Part shown: one piece after another, positions 1 through 8,556 of the stretch
Position numbering within the stretch: position 1 is the stretch's first letter
How the letters are laid out: every line of letters begins with the position of its first letter
From: an uncultured Campylobacter sp.
GTDB lineage: Bacteria > Campylobacterota > Campylobacteria > Campylobacterales > Campylobacteraceae
NCBI GenBank assembly: GCA_900539255.1
Contig: UQBJ01000006.1
Location: 9,298 to 73,297, forward strand
Length of the DNA: 64,000 nucleotides
Reading direction: 5' to 3'
The notes under the pieces: generated by a model
Database searches by the model: none
Told to the model about the DNA's origin: nothing
Seen by the model: only the letters and a program-made list of their open reading frames with translations
Made by a program: the position numbers and the translations under genes

Positions 1-396
1 TTTATCAAGGGGTTGATTAAAACTTGTGGCTGCAAACATACTATTCATATCAGCAACCTTTGAAGTGTCCCAATCATTTAAAGAACAATTAAATTCAAAA
101 GCGTTACAAAACAAATTACTCATATCAGTAACGCTTGAAGTGTTCCATTTATCCAAAGGTTGATTGAAATTTGTAGCACCCCAAAACATACCACTCATAT
201 CCGTAACCTTTGAAGTGTTCCAAGAATTTAGGGGTTGATTAAAATTGCTCGTCTCATAAAACATTTCTTTAAATGATATTGCCTTACTTGTATCCCATTT
301 ACTTATATCTTCGTTAAAATTATCAGCCATATAAAACATACGCTCAAAGGTAGTTACCTTACTTGTATCCCAACTACCTATCCCGCTAAAATCCTC
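1..396 (-). repeat. 75-nt tandem repeats encoding DUF285 units
   Basis: Five consecutive units of 75 nt (one of 72 nt) encode the leucine-rich-repeat-like motif. The 3' halves, encoding FNQPL..W, are nearly identical between units, which makes the array prone to recombination and copy-number change. Confidence 0.8.
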
Positions 397-663
397 TCAC
401 TTAAAATCCAACTTTACATTGTTATCTTTCGCCCAATCCACAACACCTTCCCAAAAGTTTTTAGCATCATCGTGTTCAATATAAGCAAACAAACCTTTCA
501 TATCCGTTACTTCGCTAGTGTCAATGTCGCTGAGTTTGACATTTTCATCATACACCAGCTTTCGCAACTGCTCGTTGTTTGGCACAAACTGCCCTTTTGC
601 GTTTCTTTTTATGCCCCAACCCAACGGAGTGATTATCTTGCCGCCTTGCTTTTCCTCTGCCAT
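1..663 (-). pseudogene. BspA/DUF285 leucine-rich-repeat surface protein, interrupted and cut by window edge
   Basis: On the minus strand the reading frame starts at an ATG behind an AAAGG ribosome site (protein start MAEEKQGG) and runs 88 codons to a TGA at 397-399. The same frame then stays open to the window edge. It encodes five 24-25-residue repeats of the BspA/DUF285 type, pattern W-[DN]-T-S-x-V-x-D-M-x-x-M-F...F-N-Q-P-L. The segment before the TGA carries the usual family lead-in (DIDTSEVTDMKGLF). The two halves therefore belong to one gene broken by a single nonsense codon, probably an arginine codon changed to TGA. DUF285 proteins are cell-surface or secreted repeat proteins of unknown ligand, often multicopy in Campylobacter. 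A 102-nt upstream extension to 765 lacks a good ribosome site. Sequencing error or stop readthrough cannot be excluded. Confidence 0.8.
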
Positions 664-861
664 TTTTTGCCTTTTAAAGTCAAATTTGTGAAATATATTA
701 ACAAAAATTTCTTGCATTTTGCCCTTTAAATTTAGCTTTTTTGCTAAATTTAAGTGAAAATTCAAGGGTTTTTTGCTAAATTTACGCTAAAAATTCACTT
801 TTGGACAGAAAATGAAGCGCAAAAACCACGCCCAACCTACCAAACCCGCAAGGCTTGTGCC

Positions 862-1728
862 TTGAAAAGTGGCTTTGTGAGCGTTATCGGGCGCACAAAT
901 GCTGGCAAAAGCTCACTCATCAACGCTTTGAGCGAGCGCAAACTCGCCCTTATCTCGCCCAAGCAAAACGCCACACGCCGCAAAATCCGCGCTATCATTA
1001 TGTTTGAGGGCGCACAAATCATCTTTACAGATACCCCAGGGCTGCACCAAAGCGAAAGGAAATTCAACCAAATGCTTGTAAATTCAGCCTTGCAAAGTGC
1101 AAGCGAGTGCGATTTGGTGCTTTTTGTGGCAAGCGTTTTGGACGGCACAAGCGAGTATGAACGCTTTTTGCAAAATGCGCCCAAAGCACCGCACATAGTG
1201 CTTTTAAACAAGGTTGATTTAGTCAAAAACGAGCAAGTGTTGCAAAAACTTGCCGAGTATGCGAAATTTAGCGCGAATTTTACAGCTCTTGTGCCGTTTT
1301 CGTGCAAGCAAAAGTCCTACAAAAAGCCCTTGCTTGATGAAATCACAAAGCACTTACCCGAAAATCCTTATTTTTTCGAGCCTGAATTTCTTAGCGACAC
1401 GAGCGAAAGGGAGTTTTTTAGGGATTTTATCTTAGAGGCTTTGTTTGAAAATTTCAGCGATGAGTTGCCTTATGCCTGCGAAGTGCTTGTCGAAAGTGTG
1501 AGCGAAACGCCCACTACAACGCACATAAATGCTACTATCATCACGGACAACGCCCATCACAAAGCCATACTCATCGGTAAAAACGGCAAAAGTCTCGCAA
1601 GAGTCGGCTTTGAAGCAAGAAAAAAAATAGAGAATTTCACAGGCAAAAAAATCGTCCTTAAAACCTTTATCCAAGTGAAAAAAGGCTGGCAAAATGACGA
1701 TGATTTTCTTAAAAAAGTGGTGTTTTGA
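862..1728 (+). CDS. era: GTPase Era (16S rRNA maturation)
   Basis: Era is a GTPase that binds the 3' end of 16S rRNA and is needed for 30S subunit assembly. The protein shows the G1 motif GRTNAGKS, the G3 motif DTPG, the G4 motif NKVD and a C-terminal KH-type RNA-binding domain (ILIGKNGKSLARVG) near its end. I chose the TTG at 862 because the family begins at this (M)KSGFVSVIGR segment and an AAGG lies 8 nt upstream. The frame is open back to an ATG at 754, but the extra 36 residues are not Era-like. The next gene starts inside its stop codon (TGATG), so the two are probably co-transcribed. Confidence 0.92.
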   Translation: MKSGFVSVIGRTNAGKSSLINALSERKLALISPKQNATRRKIRAIIMFEGAQIIFTDTPGLHQSERKFNQMLVNSALQSASECDLVLFVASVLDGTSEYERFLQNAPKAPHIVLLNKVDLVKNEQVLQKLAEYAKFSANFTALVPFSCKQKSYKKPLLDEITKHLPENPYFFEPEFLSDTSEREFFRDFILEALFENFSDELPYACEVLVESVSETPTTTHINATIITDNAHHKAILIGKNGKSLARVGFEARKKIENFTGKKIVLKTFIQVKKGWQNDDDFLKKVVF

Positions 1729-2963
1729 TGAATTTTAAGGACATTTTTGCTAAAACTTTCACAGCTAAATTTCGCACACCTTGTGCGAAAAATTCAAGCC
1801 CAAAAAAGGGGCGGATTTTTGGCACAAAAAGCCTAAATTTAAGCACCTTGCAAGTAGTGAAATTTGACAAGATTTTTTATGTGTGGCTTGAAAATCTTGC
1901 TTTTAAGGACGAAAATTTAGAAGAAGTGCTATTTGAACGAGCTTGCGATGAGCTTGGCATAAAAGAACGCTTTGATTATGGTATGTCTTATGTTTTAGAT
2001 GATGACAAAGCCCTTGTTTTCTTAACTTTGGACGAAAATTTGGATTTTAAAGGCGATTTTGCCATCGCTGAACCTTTGCTTTGGCGTGGCTTACACAGGG
2101 CGCAAAATTTAGCAAAAGCCCAAATTCCGCCCTTTTACGCCGTGCTTGTCCTGCAAAAAAGCTATGGATATGTCGCATTTTTCGGCGATGAAAGGCTTTT
2201 AGGGCTTAAAAATCTGCCCTTGTTTAGCTTTGATTATCTTTCGCGCAAGGACGAAACGGCGCGGCAGGACTTTTTGAACGAGCGTGTCATAGAGCCTTTA
2301 CGCGCCCTTTGCCACGCTCATCGCGCTCAAATGCTTGTGCTTGTGGGCGATGAGCTGGCTTTGGGCGAGTTTGTGTCCGCAAAACTTGAACTTTCAAGCC
2401 TTTGTTTGGATAAATTCGCCGCAAAGGCGCATTTTAAACTAAATGAATGGGCTGAGTTTTTGCAGATAAAGGCGCAGAATAAGGCGAGCAATTTTTTGCG
2501 CCACAAGCTAAAAGAAAGCTCCCCAAACAAGCTTATAGCGGGATTTATGGCGTGTTTTGTGCTTGGCTTTTGCTTTGTCGGGGCTGAATTTTTACTCAAA
2601 AGGCAGGCTTTGAAAAACTCTTTTGAGCTTGACACGCAACTGCCTAAAATAAGCGATTTGCAAAAGGAAAGCAAGGCTTACGCCCAGCAAATAAGGCAAA
2701 ACAAAGAAATCCTAGCTTATATGTCCCAAGAACTCACGCCTACACCCTTGCTTGACACGATGAAAGCCCTTTTTGCCTTGCTTTATGAGAGTCAAATCAC
2801 ACTGCAAAGCCTTGAATTCAGCGCAAACGAGATAAAAATCCTTATCCCGCACAGCCAAACGAGCGAAAATTTCATCAAAAATCTTTACGCTAACGCCCTT
2901 TTCACGCTCAAAAACAAGGAACTTGCGGGCGATTTTTACGAGCTGGTTTTGGAGCGCAAATGA
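1728..2963 (+). CDS. GspL/PilM-N-like inner membrane assembly protein (putative transformation system)
   Basis: This 411-residue protein has a long cytoplasmic N-terminal part, one membrane segment near residues 268-290 (KLIAGFMACFVLGFCFVGAE) and a short periplasmic coiled tail. That is the layout of GspL or fused PilM/PilN platform proteins of type II secretion and type IV pilus machines. Campylobacter has no classical T2SS, but its Cts DNA-uptake system uses pseudopilus components, so a competence role is likely; this is inference from architecture and from the next gene. It starts at ATG overlapping the era stop (TGATG) and overlaps the next gene by ATGA, so the pair is translationally coupled. 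Confidence 0.5.
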   Translation: MNFKDIFAKTFTAKFRTPCAKNSSPKKGRIFGTKSLNLSTLQVVKFDKIFYVWLENLAFKDENLEEVLFERACDELGIKERFDYGMSYVLDDDKALVFLTLDENLDFKGDFAIAEPLLWRGLHRAQNLAKAQIPPFYAVLVLQKSYGYVAFFGDERLLGLKNLPLFSFDYLSRKDETARQDFLNERVIEPLRALCHAHRAQMLVLVGDELALGEFVSAKLELSSLCLDKFAAKAHFKLNEWAEFLQIKAQNKASNFLRHKLKESSPNKLIAGFMACFVLGFCFVGAEFLLKRQALKNSFELDTQLPKISDLQKESKAYAQQIRQNKEILAYMSQELTPTPLLDTMKALFALLYESQITLQSLEFSANEIKILIPHSQTSENFIKNLYANALFTLKNKELAGDFYELVLERK

Positions 2964-3502
2964 AAGAAAAATTGCTTTTTTATTTAAGTGGCTTAAACCG
3001 CAGAGAAAAGGTGCTGCTGGCTGTTGCCACGCTACTTTTGGGCGGCTTTTTGGGTATGAAAATGAGCCAAAGCGTGCTAGAAGCGTTTTTTGACTATGAT
3101 TTGACCGCTTTGAGCGAGCAAAAAAGGCAAGCCCAAGAGAGCAAAGCCTTGTATGTAGGCATTCAAGCGCAAAAAAAGGAACTTGACAGCCTAAACAAGC
3201 TTATCTTGCACTTTAAAGCTGACGAAAAGGCTTATTTAGACGAGCTTTACGCCCTTGCAAACGCTACAAATGTCAATTTCACCAGCATTAAAAACACCAC
3301 TACAAAGGACACAGCCTTTGCCAAACACAGCATTTTCATCGACTTTGAAAGCGACTTTGCCAGCTGCCTTGCCTTTTTGCAGGCTGTGGAGCATTCAAAA
3401 CTTTTCTTTGAATTCAGCGAGCTGAAAATCGCCCGAAACGACAGCACCAAGACCCTGCGAACCTTTTTGCACTTGCGTTTCATATCAGTGCTACCACGCT
3501 GA
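2960..3502 (+). CDS. GspM/PilO-like membrane protein (putative transformation system)
   Basis: This 180-residue protein has one membrane segment near residues 20-40 followed by a predicted coiled coil (about 45-90) and a small alpha/beta domain. That matches GspM/PilO family subunits, which dimerise with GspL/PilN. Together with the upstream gene it forms an inner-membrane platform pair. No enzymatic motif is visible. The start is fixed by ATGA overlap with the preceding stop. It is the last gene of the era operon and converges on the LolC-like gene. Confidence 0.5.
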   Translation: MKEKLLFYLSGLNRREKVLLAVATLLLGGFLGMKMSQSVLEAFFDYDLTALSEQKRQAQESKALYVGIQAQKKELDSLNKLILHFKADEKAYLDELYALANATNVNFTSIKNTTTKDTAFAKHSIFIDFESDFASCLAFLQAVEHSKLFFEFSELKIARNDSTKTLRTFLHLRFISVLPR

Positions 3503-3617
3503 AAATCCCTTTTTACAATAAACAAAATTCAAATTTATCCATTACCGCCTTGCAAATTCACTCACCACACAAAACTCACTAACGCTCTTTTGCGCTTGCA
3601 AGAACGAAGTGAATTTC

Positions 3618-4862
3618 TCACTCGTTTCGCAAGGTGTCAAGGACATTAACTTGTGTAGCCTTGCGGGCGGGGTAATACGAGCTTATCATCACTATAAACG
3701 CCGCTCCCACGATAGCTAGGATAAAGTCAAGTCCGTCTAAGTCCAGCAGTAGCTTGCTTGTGCCATACACATCAGCGGGCAAGGTGATAATATCGAAATT
3801 TTCAAGCAGCCATAGCACAAAAAACGACAAAGCCACGCCGCACAGCATTCCAAAGCCACCCACAAGCGTGCCAAGTGCGAAAAAGGCTTTTTTCACTTCG
3901 CCCTTGCTTGCTCCAAGTGCGAGTAAAAGGGCTATTTCAGCGCGGCGGTTCATCACTATCATCAGCAAAGAGCTTACTATGTTTAGGCTTGCGGCTAAAA
4001 TGATGAGCAAAAGCACGATGAAAAGGGCGCGTTTTTCAAGCTCTAAGGCTGAAAACAAATTCGCATTTTGCTCCCACCAGCCTACTACGCGGTATTTTTC
4101 GCCGAGTTTTTGCTGCATTTGCGCTTGTAAGCCTTGCAAAGCGTGTATGTCGCCAGCGCTAATGCCCTTTGCAGCGATATGCACGCCGTTGTAAGTCGCT
4201 CCACGCCCTAAAACAAGGCGCACGGAGTCAATGTCCGCATACATATACGCCCTATCATAGAGCGCAAGCCCCGATGAAAAGCTGTGGCGGACATCAAAAC
4301 GCTTGGTTTGTGGTGTGAGCGCAAGTCCGCTTGGGCTTAGGTTAGAAAAGATAATGGGCAGTTTGTCGCCTTTTTGCAAGCTAAATTCATCAACAAGTCC
4401 GCGCCCTACGAGTATATCAAAGCCTTGCAAATCTTTGTCTTTCAGGGATTCGCGCACGACTTTGTTGATTTGCTTTTCGTCCTTTGAATGCACGCCAAAG
4501 AGTATGCCGCCCTCGAATTTACTGCCTCCGCGCGCAATCACCTGCGTGCTGATATATGGACTAATGATGAGTTGCGGGAAAGTTGCTCGTAAATTCTCCA
4601 CAAAGGCTTCATCTAGGGCGATTTTTTGAGCTGAAAACACGGACAAAGGGTAGTTCATCACGGCAAATCGCTCGCGCAAGCCCTTGTCAAAGCCGTTCAT
4701 TATCGCCATCGCTACCAAAAGCACGCAAAGCCCTACGCACACGCCGATGAAAGCAAGCACCATAGAGAGCATTATAAAGGGCTGTTCCTTGTCAAAACGC
4801 AGGTATTTAAAGAGCAAATAATCCGTTACGGACTGATTTTTGTTTGATTTGATTTTTTTCAT
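3618..4862 (-). CDS. LolC/LolE-like lipoprotein-releasing ABC permease (FtsX family)
   Basis: The 414-residue permease has an N-terminal membrane segment (about residues 28-57), a large periplasmic MacB-type domain, and three C-terminal membrane helices with an FtsX domain (about 275-405). LolC/E permeases extract lipoproteins from the inner membrane and hand them to LolA. Its neighbourhood supports that role: secA is immediately upstream on the same strand, and lolA lies beyond it divergently, the same order as Cj0941c-secA-lolA in C. jejuni. The ATPase partner (LolD) is not in this window. The single permease type suggests a LolF-like arrangement as in other epsilonproteobacteria (inference). 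Confidence 0.82.
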   Translation of the reverse strand: MKKIKSNKNQSVTDYLLFKYLRFDKEQPFIMLSMVLAFIGVCVGLCVLLVAMAIMNGFDKGLRERFAVMNYPLSVFSAQKIALDEAFVENLRATFPQLIISPYISTQVIARGGSKFEGGILFGVHSKDEKQINKVVRESLKDKDLQGFDILVGRGLVDEFSLQKGDKLPIIFSNLSPSGLALTPQTKRFDVRHSFSSGLALYDRAYMYADIDSVRLVLGRGATYNGVHIAAKGISAGDIHALQGLQAQMQQKLGEKYRVVGWWEQNANLFSALELEKRALFIVLLLIILAASLNIVSSLLMIVMNRRAEIALLLALGASKGEVKKAFFALGTLVGGFGMLCGVALSFFVLWLLENFDIITLPADVYGTSKLLLDLDGLDFILAIVGAAFIVMISSYYPARKATQVNVLDTLRNE

Positions 4863-4980
4863 TTGCGCGCCTTGTGTGCTGAAATTTGGCTAAATTCAGC
4901 AGAACTTTCGCAAAAATTTACACAAAAAAGGGCAAATTTTGCTTTAAAATTCATAGCACAAGAACTTACATTGTTTAAAT

Positions 4981-7641
4981 TCACGCTAAAACCCCTTGTC
5001 TTGGTCCGCTTTTGCCGTGGCATTCTTTGTATTTCTTACCGCTTCCGCAAGGGCAAGGGCTGTTTCGTGGCACTTTTTTTACGCTGTTTGTAAAGGCGGC
5101 ATTTCCATTTTTGCCAGCGTTTGCGCCGTTTTTAAAGCGTTGTGCTTGTCCTAGATTGTCCTCATTTGCGCCCGTTTCAACCGCACTTTGTAAGAGTTTT
5201 TCATTTTTTTCTTGGGCGTTTTGCTCGATGGCTTGGGTGTTTGAGCTAGTGAAAACGACATTGAAAAGCACCTTGACGCTGTCAAATTTTATGCGCTCAA
5301 CCAGCTCTAAAAAGAGATTATAACTTTCTTTTTTATACTCCACAAGCGGGTCTTTTTGATTGTATCCGCGCAGTCCTATGCCTGTTTTAAGGTTATCCAT
5401 AGTGTATAAATGCTCTCTCCACGCCCCGTCAAGCACTTGCAAATACAAAATGCGCTCCACTTTTTTCTTGTCGTTTTCGCTCAAAAAGCTCATTTTGTTA
5501 GCATAAAATTTCTCCAAAGCATCAATTAAATTTTGCTCCATTTCAAGGCTGTTATAGCTTTCAAATTCATCGTATTTTAGCTCTACACCGCATTCTTGGG
5601 CGATTTTGATTTTTAAATTCTCAAAATCCCCCTCATCTTGCTCGGGGCGCGTGTAGTATTCACGCATCGCGTAAGCTGCGTATTCGCCGATATTTTGACT
5701 CACTTTGCCGTCTATGTTAAAATGCTCGTTTAAAAGCTCGTTGCGGTATTTGTAGATAGTTTTTCTCTGTTCGTTTGCGACATCGTCATATTCTAGCAAG
5801 TGTTTGCGGCTTTCAAAGTGCATACTTTCAACCTTTTTTTGCGCATTTTCCACCGCACGTGTTACAATGCCGCTTTCAATATGCTCGCCTTCTTCTATGC
5901 CAAGCCGTTCCATTATGGCTTTGATTCTGTCCCCGCCAAAAATGCGCAAAAGATTATCTTCAAGGCTCAAATAAAAGCGCGAAAGCCCCGGGTCGCCTTG
6001 TCTGCCCGAACGCCCGCGAAGTTGGTTATCTATACGCCTACTTTCGTGCCTTTCAGTGCCGATGATATAAAGCCCGCCGAGTGCGCGCACCTCATCATCT
6101 ATCTTTATATCAACCCCGCGCCCTGCCATATTTGTGGCAATGGTTACAGCGCCTTTCTTGCCCGCATCGGCGATGATTAGGGCTTCTTGCTCGTGGTGTT
6201 TAGCGTTTAGGACATTGTGCGCTATGCGTTCTTTTTTAAGCATTTCGTGCAAAACCTCACTTCGCTCAATGCTCGCAGTGCCTACCAAAACGGGCTGTCC
6301 GTTTGAATTTGCCCTTTTTATCTCATCGATGACGGCTTTGAATTTCTCTTTTTGGGTTTTGTAAATCAAATCGTGCTTGTCGATGCGGTGAATAGGGATA
6401 TTTGTGGGTATTGAGATGACATCAAGCTTGTAAATTTGGCTAAATTCAGTGGCTTCTGTTTGCGCTGTGCCTGTCATACCAGCGAGTTTGTCATACATTC
6501 TAAAATAATTTTGAAAGGTAATGTCCGCCAGAGTTTGGCTTTCTTCTTGGATTTTGACATTTTCTTTTGCCTCTAATGCTTGATGAAGTCCATCGCTAAA
6601 CCGCCGTCCCTCACTCAAACGCCCCGTAAATTCATCAACGATAATCACTTCTTTGTTTCGCACCACATAATGCACATCTTTTTCAAAGAGATTGTGCGCT
6701 TTTAGGGCTTGGTCGAGTTGATGGGATAAAATAGCGTTATCAAGGCTGTAAAGATTATCCACGCCAAAGAGTTTTTCAGCCTTTGAAATGCCTGCTTCTG
6801 TGATTAAAATCGTGCGGTTTTTTTCATCGACTATGAAGTCTCCGCTTGGCTTAGCGTCTTTGTTTGCTAAATTTTGTGGCGGCATTTCGCCTTTTTGCAT
6901 TTTTTTAGCGACTTCATTTGCCTTTATGTAGCCGTCCAAAGTGCGATTTGTAGGACCGCTGATGATGAGCGGGGTTCGTGCCTCATCGATTAAAATGCTA
7001 TCAACCTCATCAACGATGACGAAATTATGCCCCCTTTGCACCTTTTCATCGCTGCTGAATTTCATATTATCGCGCAAGAAATCAAAGCCAAATTCGTTGT
7101 TTGTGCCGTAAGTTATGTCGCACTCATAGGCTGCTTTATGCTCATTGTCCGAATTTGCGCTTGAAAGCACCACGCCCACAGAAAAGCCCAAAAATTTGTA
7201 AATTTCGCCCATTTGCTCGGCATCGCGCTTGGCTAGATAATCATTCACCGTTACGATATGAACGCCCTTGCCGCTCATCGCGTTAAGCACCACAGGCAAG
7301 GTTGCCACAAGCGTTTTACCCTCGCCCGTTTTCATCTCGGCTATTTTGCCCTCATTAAGCACCATACCGCCGATGAGCTGGACATCAAAGTGGCGCATAT
7401 TCAGCACGCGTTTGCTCGTTTCGCGCACTATGGCAAAAACCTCGCTCAAAATGCCGTCCATATCAAGCTCGCCGCTTACAACGCCCTCTTTTAAAAGCGC
7501 AAATTCAGCCTTTAACTCGTCATCGCTCATCGCTTGATACTTGTTTTCTAGGGCGTTTATGCGCTCCACTCGCTTGAAATACTTTTTAACTTCTCTGTCG
7601 TTTTTCGTCCCAAAGATTGATTTGATAAGGTTTAGAAACAT
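4981..7641 (-). CDS. secA: preprotein translocase ATPase SecA
   Basis: SecA drives post-translational export through SecYEG. The 886-residue protein has the nucleotide-binding motif MKTGEGKT near residue 105, the DEVDSIL Walker B box near 215, helicase motif VI residues (QLRGRSGRQGD) and a C-terminal SEC-C zinc motif (CPCGSGKKYKECHG) that binds SecB or ribosomes. Length is slightly above the usual Campylobacter value because of a low-complexity linker before the zinc tail. Translation starts at an ATG 7 nt after AAGG. The divergent region shared with lolA holds minus-strand TATAAT at 7674-7679. Confidence 0.98.
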   Translation of the reverse strand: MFLNLIKSIFGTKNDREVKKYFKRVERINALENKYQAMSDDELKAEFALLKEGVVSGELDMDGILSEVFAIVRETSKRVLNMRHFDVQLIGGMVLNEGKIAEMKTGEGKTLVATLPVVLNAMSGKGVHIVTVNDYLAKRDAEQMGEIYKFLGFSVGVVLSSANSDNEHKAAYECDITYGTNNEFGFDFLRDNMKFSSDEKVQRGHNFVIVDEVDSILIDEARTPLIISGPTNRTLDGYIKANEVAKKMQKGEMPPQNLANKDAKPSGDFIVDEKNRTILITEAGISKAEKLFGVDNLYSLDNAILSHQLDQALKAHNLFEKDVHYVVRNKEVIIVDEFTGRLSEGRRFSDGLHQALEAKENVKIQEESQTLADITFQNYFRMYDKLAGMTGTAQTEATEFSQIYKLDVISIPTNIPIHRIDKHDLIYKTQKEKFKAVIDEIKRANSNGQPVLVGTASIERSEVLHEMLKKERIAHNVLNAKHHEQEALIIADAGKKGAVTIATNMAGRGVDIKIDDEVRALGGLYIIGTERHESRRIDNQLRGRSGRQGDPGLSRFYLSLEDNLLRIFGGDRIKAIMERLGIEEGEHIESGIVTRAVENAQKKVESMHFESRKHLLEYDDVANEQRKTIYKYRNELLNEHFNIDGKVSQNIGEYAAYAMREYYTRPEQDEGDFENLKIKIAQECGVELKYDEFESYNSLEMEQNLIDALEKFYANKMSFLSENDKKKVERILYLQVLDGAWREHLYTMDNLKTGIGLRGYNQKDPLVEYKKESYNLFLELVERIKFDSVKVLFNVVFTSSNTQAIEQNAQEKNEKLLQSAVETGANEDNLGQAQRFKNGANAGKNGNAAFTNSVKKVPRNSPCPCGSGKKYKECHGKSGPRQGVLA

Positions 7642-7701
7642 TTTGCGCCTTTAAACTTAAATTTAAATTCAAATTATAACCTTAATTTAATAAATTTTGG
7701 C

Positions 7702-7707
7702 TACAAT
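7702..7707 (+). promoter_or_regulatory. lolA -10 box
   Basis: TACAAT lies about 32 nt upstream of the lolA start and is followed by the GGAG ribosome site. The secA promoter faces the other way about 25 nt away, so the two promoters nearly overlap. Confidence 0.5.
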
Positions 7708-7738
7708 AACGCAGAAATTTTTAATTTTTGGAGCAAAT

Positions 7739-8245
7739 ATGAGATTTTTAGTGCTTTTGCTGCTTTTTTGTGGGCAGATTTTCGCGTTTAATGCCGAGTA
7801 TAAGAGCTTTTCAAGCGACTTTACCCAAAAGATTCGCTCGATAAATTCGACTATCAACTACACGGGCAACTTTGTCATCACCCAAAAAGAAGCCTTTTGG
7901 AACTACAAATCCCCAGCGAAAAAGCAAATTTTCATCAACAACACCCAAGTTGTCGTGCTTGAACCTGATTTAGCCCAAGCCACATACAGCAAGCTCAGCG
8001 ACACGCCGAATTTAACGCAAATTTTTAAGCAAGCAAAAAAAATCGCCACAGACAAATACGAAACAAAATACCAAAAAATCACCTACACCATCACCATCGT
8101 GGGCAACGAAGTCAAAAGCATAGCCTACAAAGACGAGCTTGACAACGATGTCATCATCACCTTGCAAAACCAAAGGCGCAATGTGCCGATAAACAAAGCC
8201 ATTTTCACGCCCAAAATCCCGCCAAACTTCGACATAGTGCGCTGA
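7739..8245 (+). CDS. lolA: outer-membrane lipoprotein carrier LolA
   Basis: LolA carries lipoproteins across the periplasm from the Lol ABC transporter to the outer membrane. The 168-residue product begins MRFLVLLLLFCGQIFA, a signal peptide cleaved near residue 17, followed by a LolA beta-sandwich with the characteristic SFSSDFTQKI opening. I used the ATG preceded by GGAG; the frame is open 14 codons further upstream but without a ribosome site or signal peptide fit. The lolA/secA/lolC-like grouping ties secretion to lipoprotein sorting. Confidence 0.9.
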   Translation: MRFLVLLLLFCGQIFAFNAEYKSFSSDFTQKIRSINSTINYTGNFVITQKEAFWNYKSPAKKQIFINNTQVVVLEPDLAQATYSKLSDTPNLTQIFKQAKKIATDKYETKYQKITYTITIVGNEVKSIAYKDELDNDVIITLQNQRRNVPINKAIFTPKIPPNFDIVR

Positions 8246-8556
8246 ATTTAGCTTTTTACTCGTGCTTTGTGCGGTGTTTGCGTTGAATTTTTAATGCAGA
8301 ATTTAAGCGTGGTGCTGAATTTTCAAGTAAAATTTAGGCGCAACAGCTTAATTTTGCCTTGAAAATTCAAAGCAAAATTCAAAACAACATTTGAATTTAA
8401 AGAAATTTTAAGCATAGCGAAAAAATTGCTAAATTTTAGGCAAAATTCAAGCCTTTTTGCTTAAATTTCGCCCAAAAATTTATCATCATTTTAAGCGTTT
8501 TTGCCTTGAAAATTTTTAGGGCTTTATCGCATTACACGCTACAAAAGCCCAAATTT

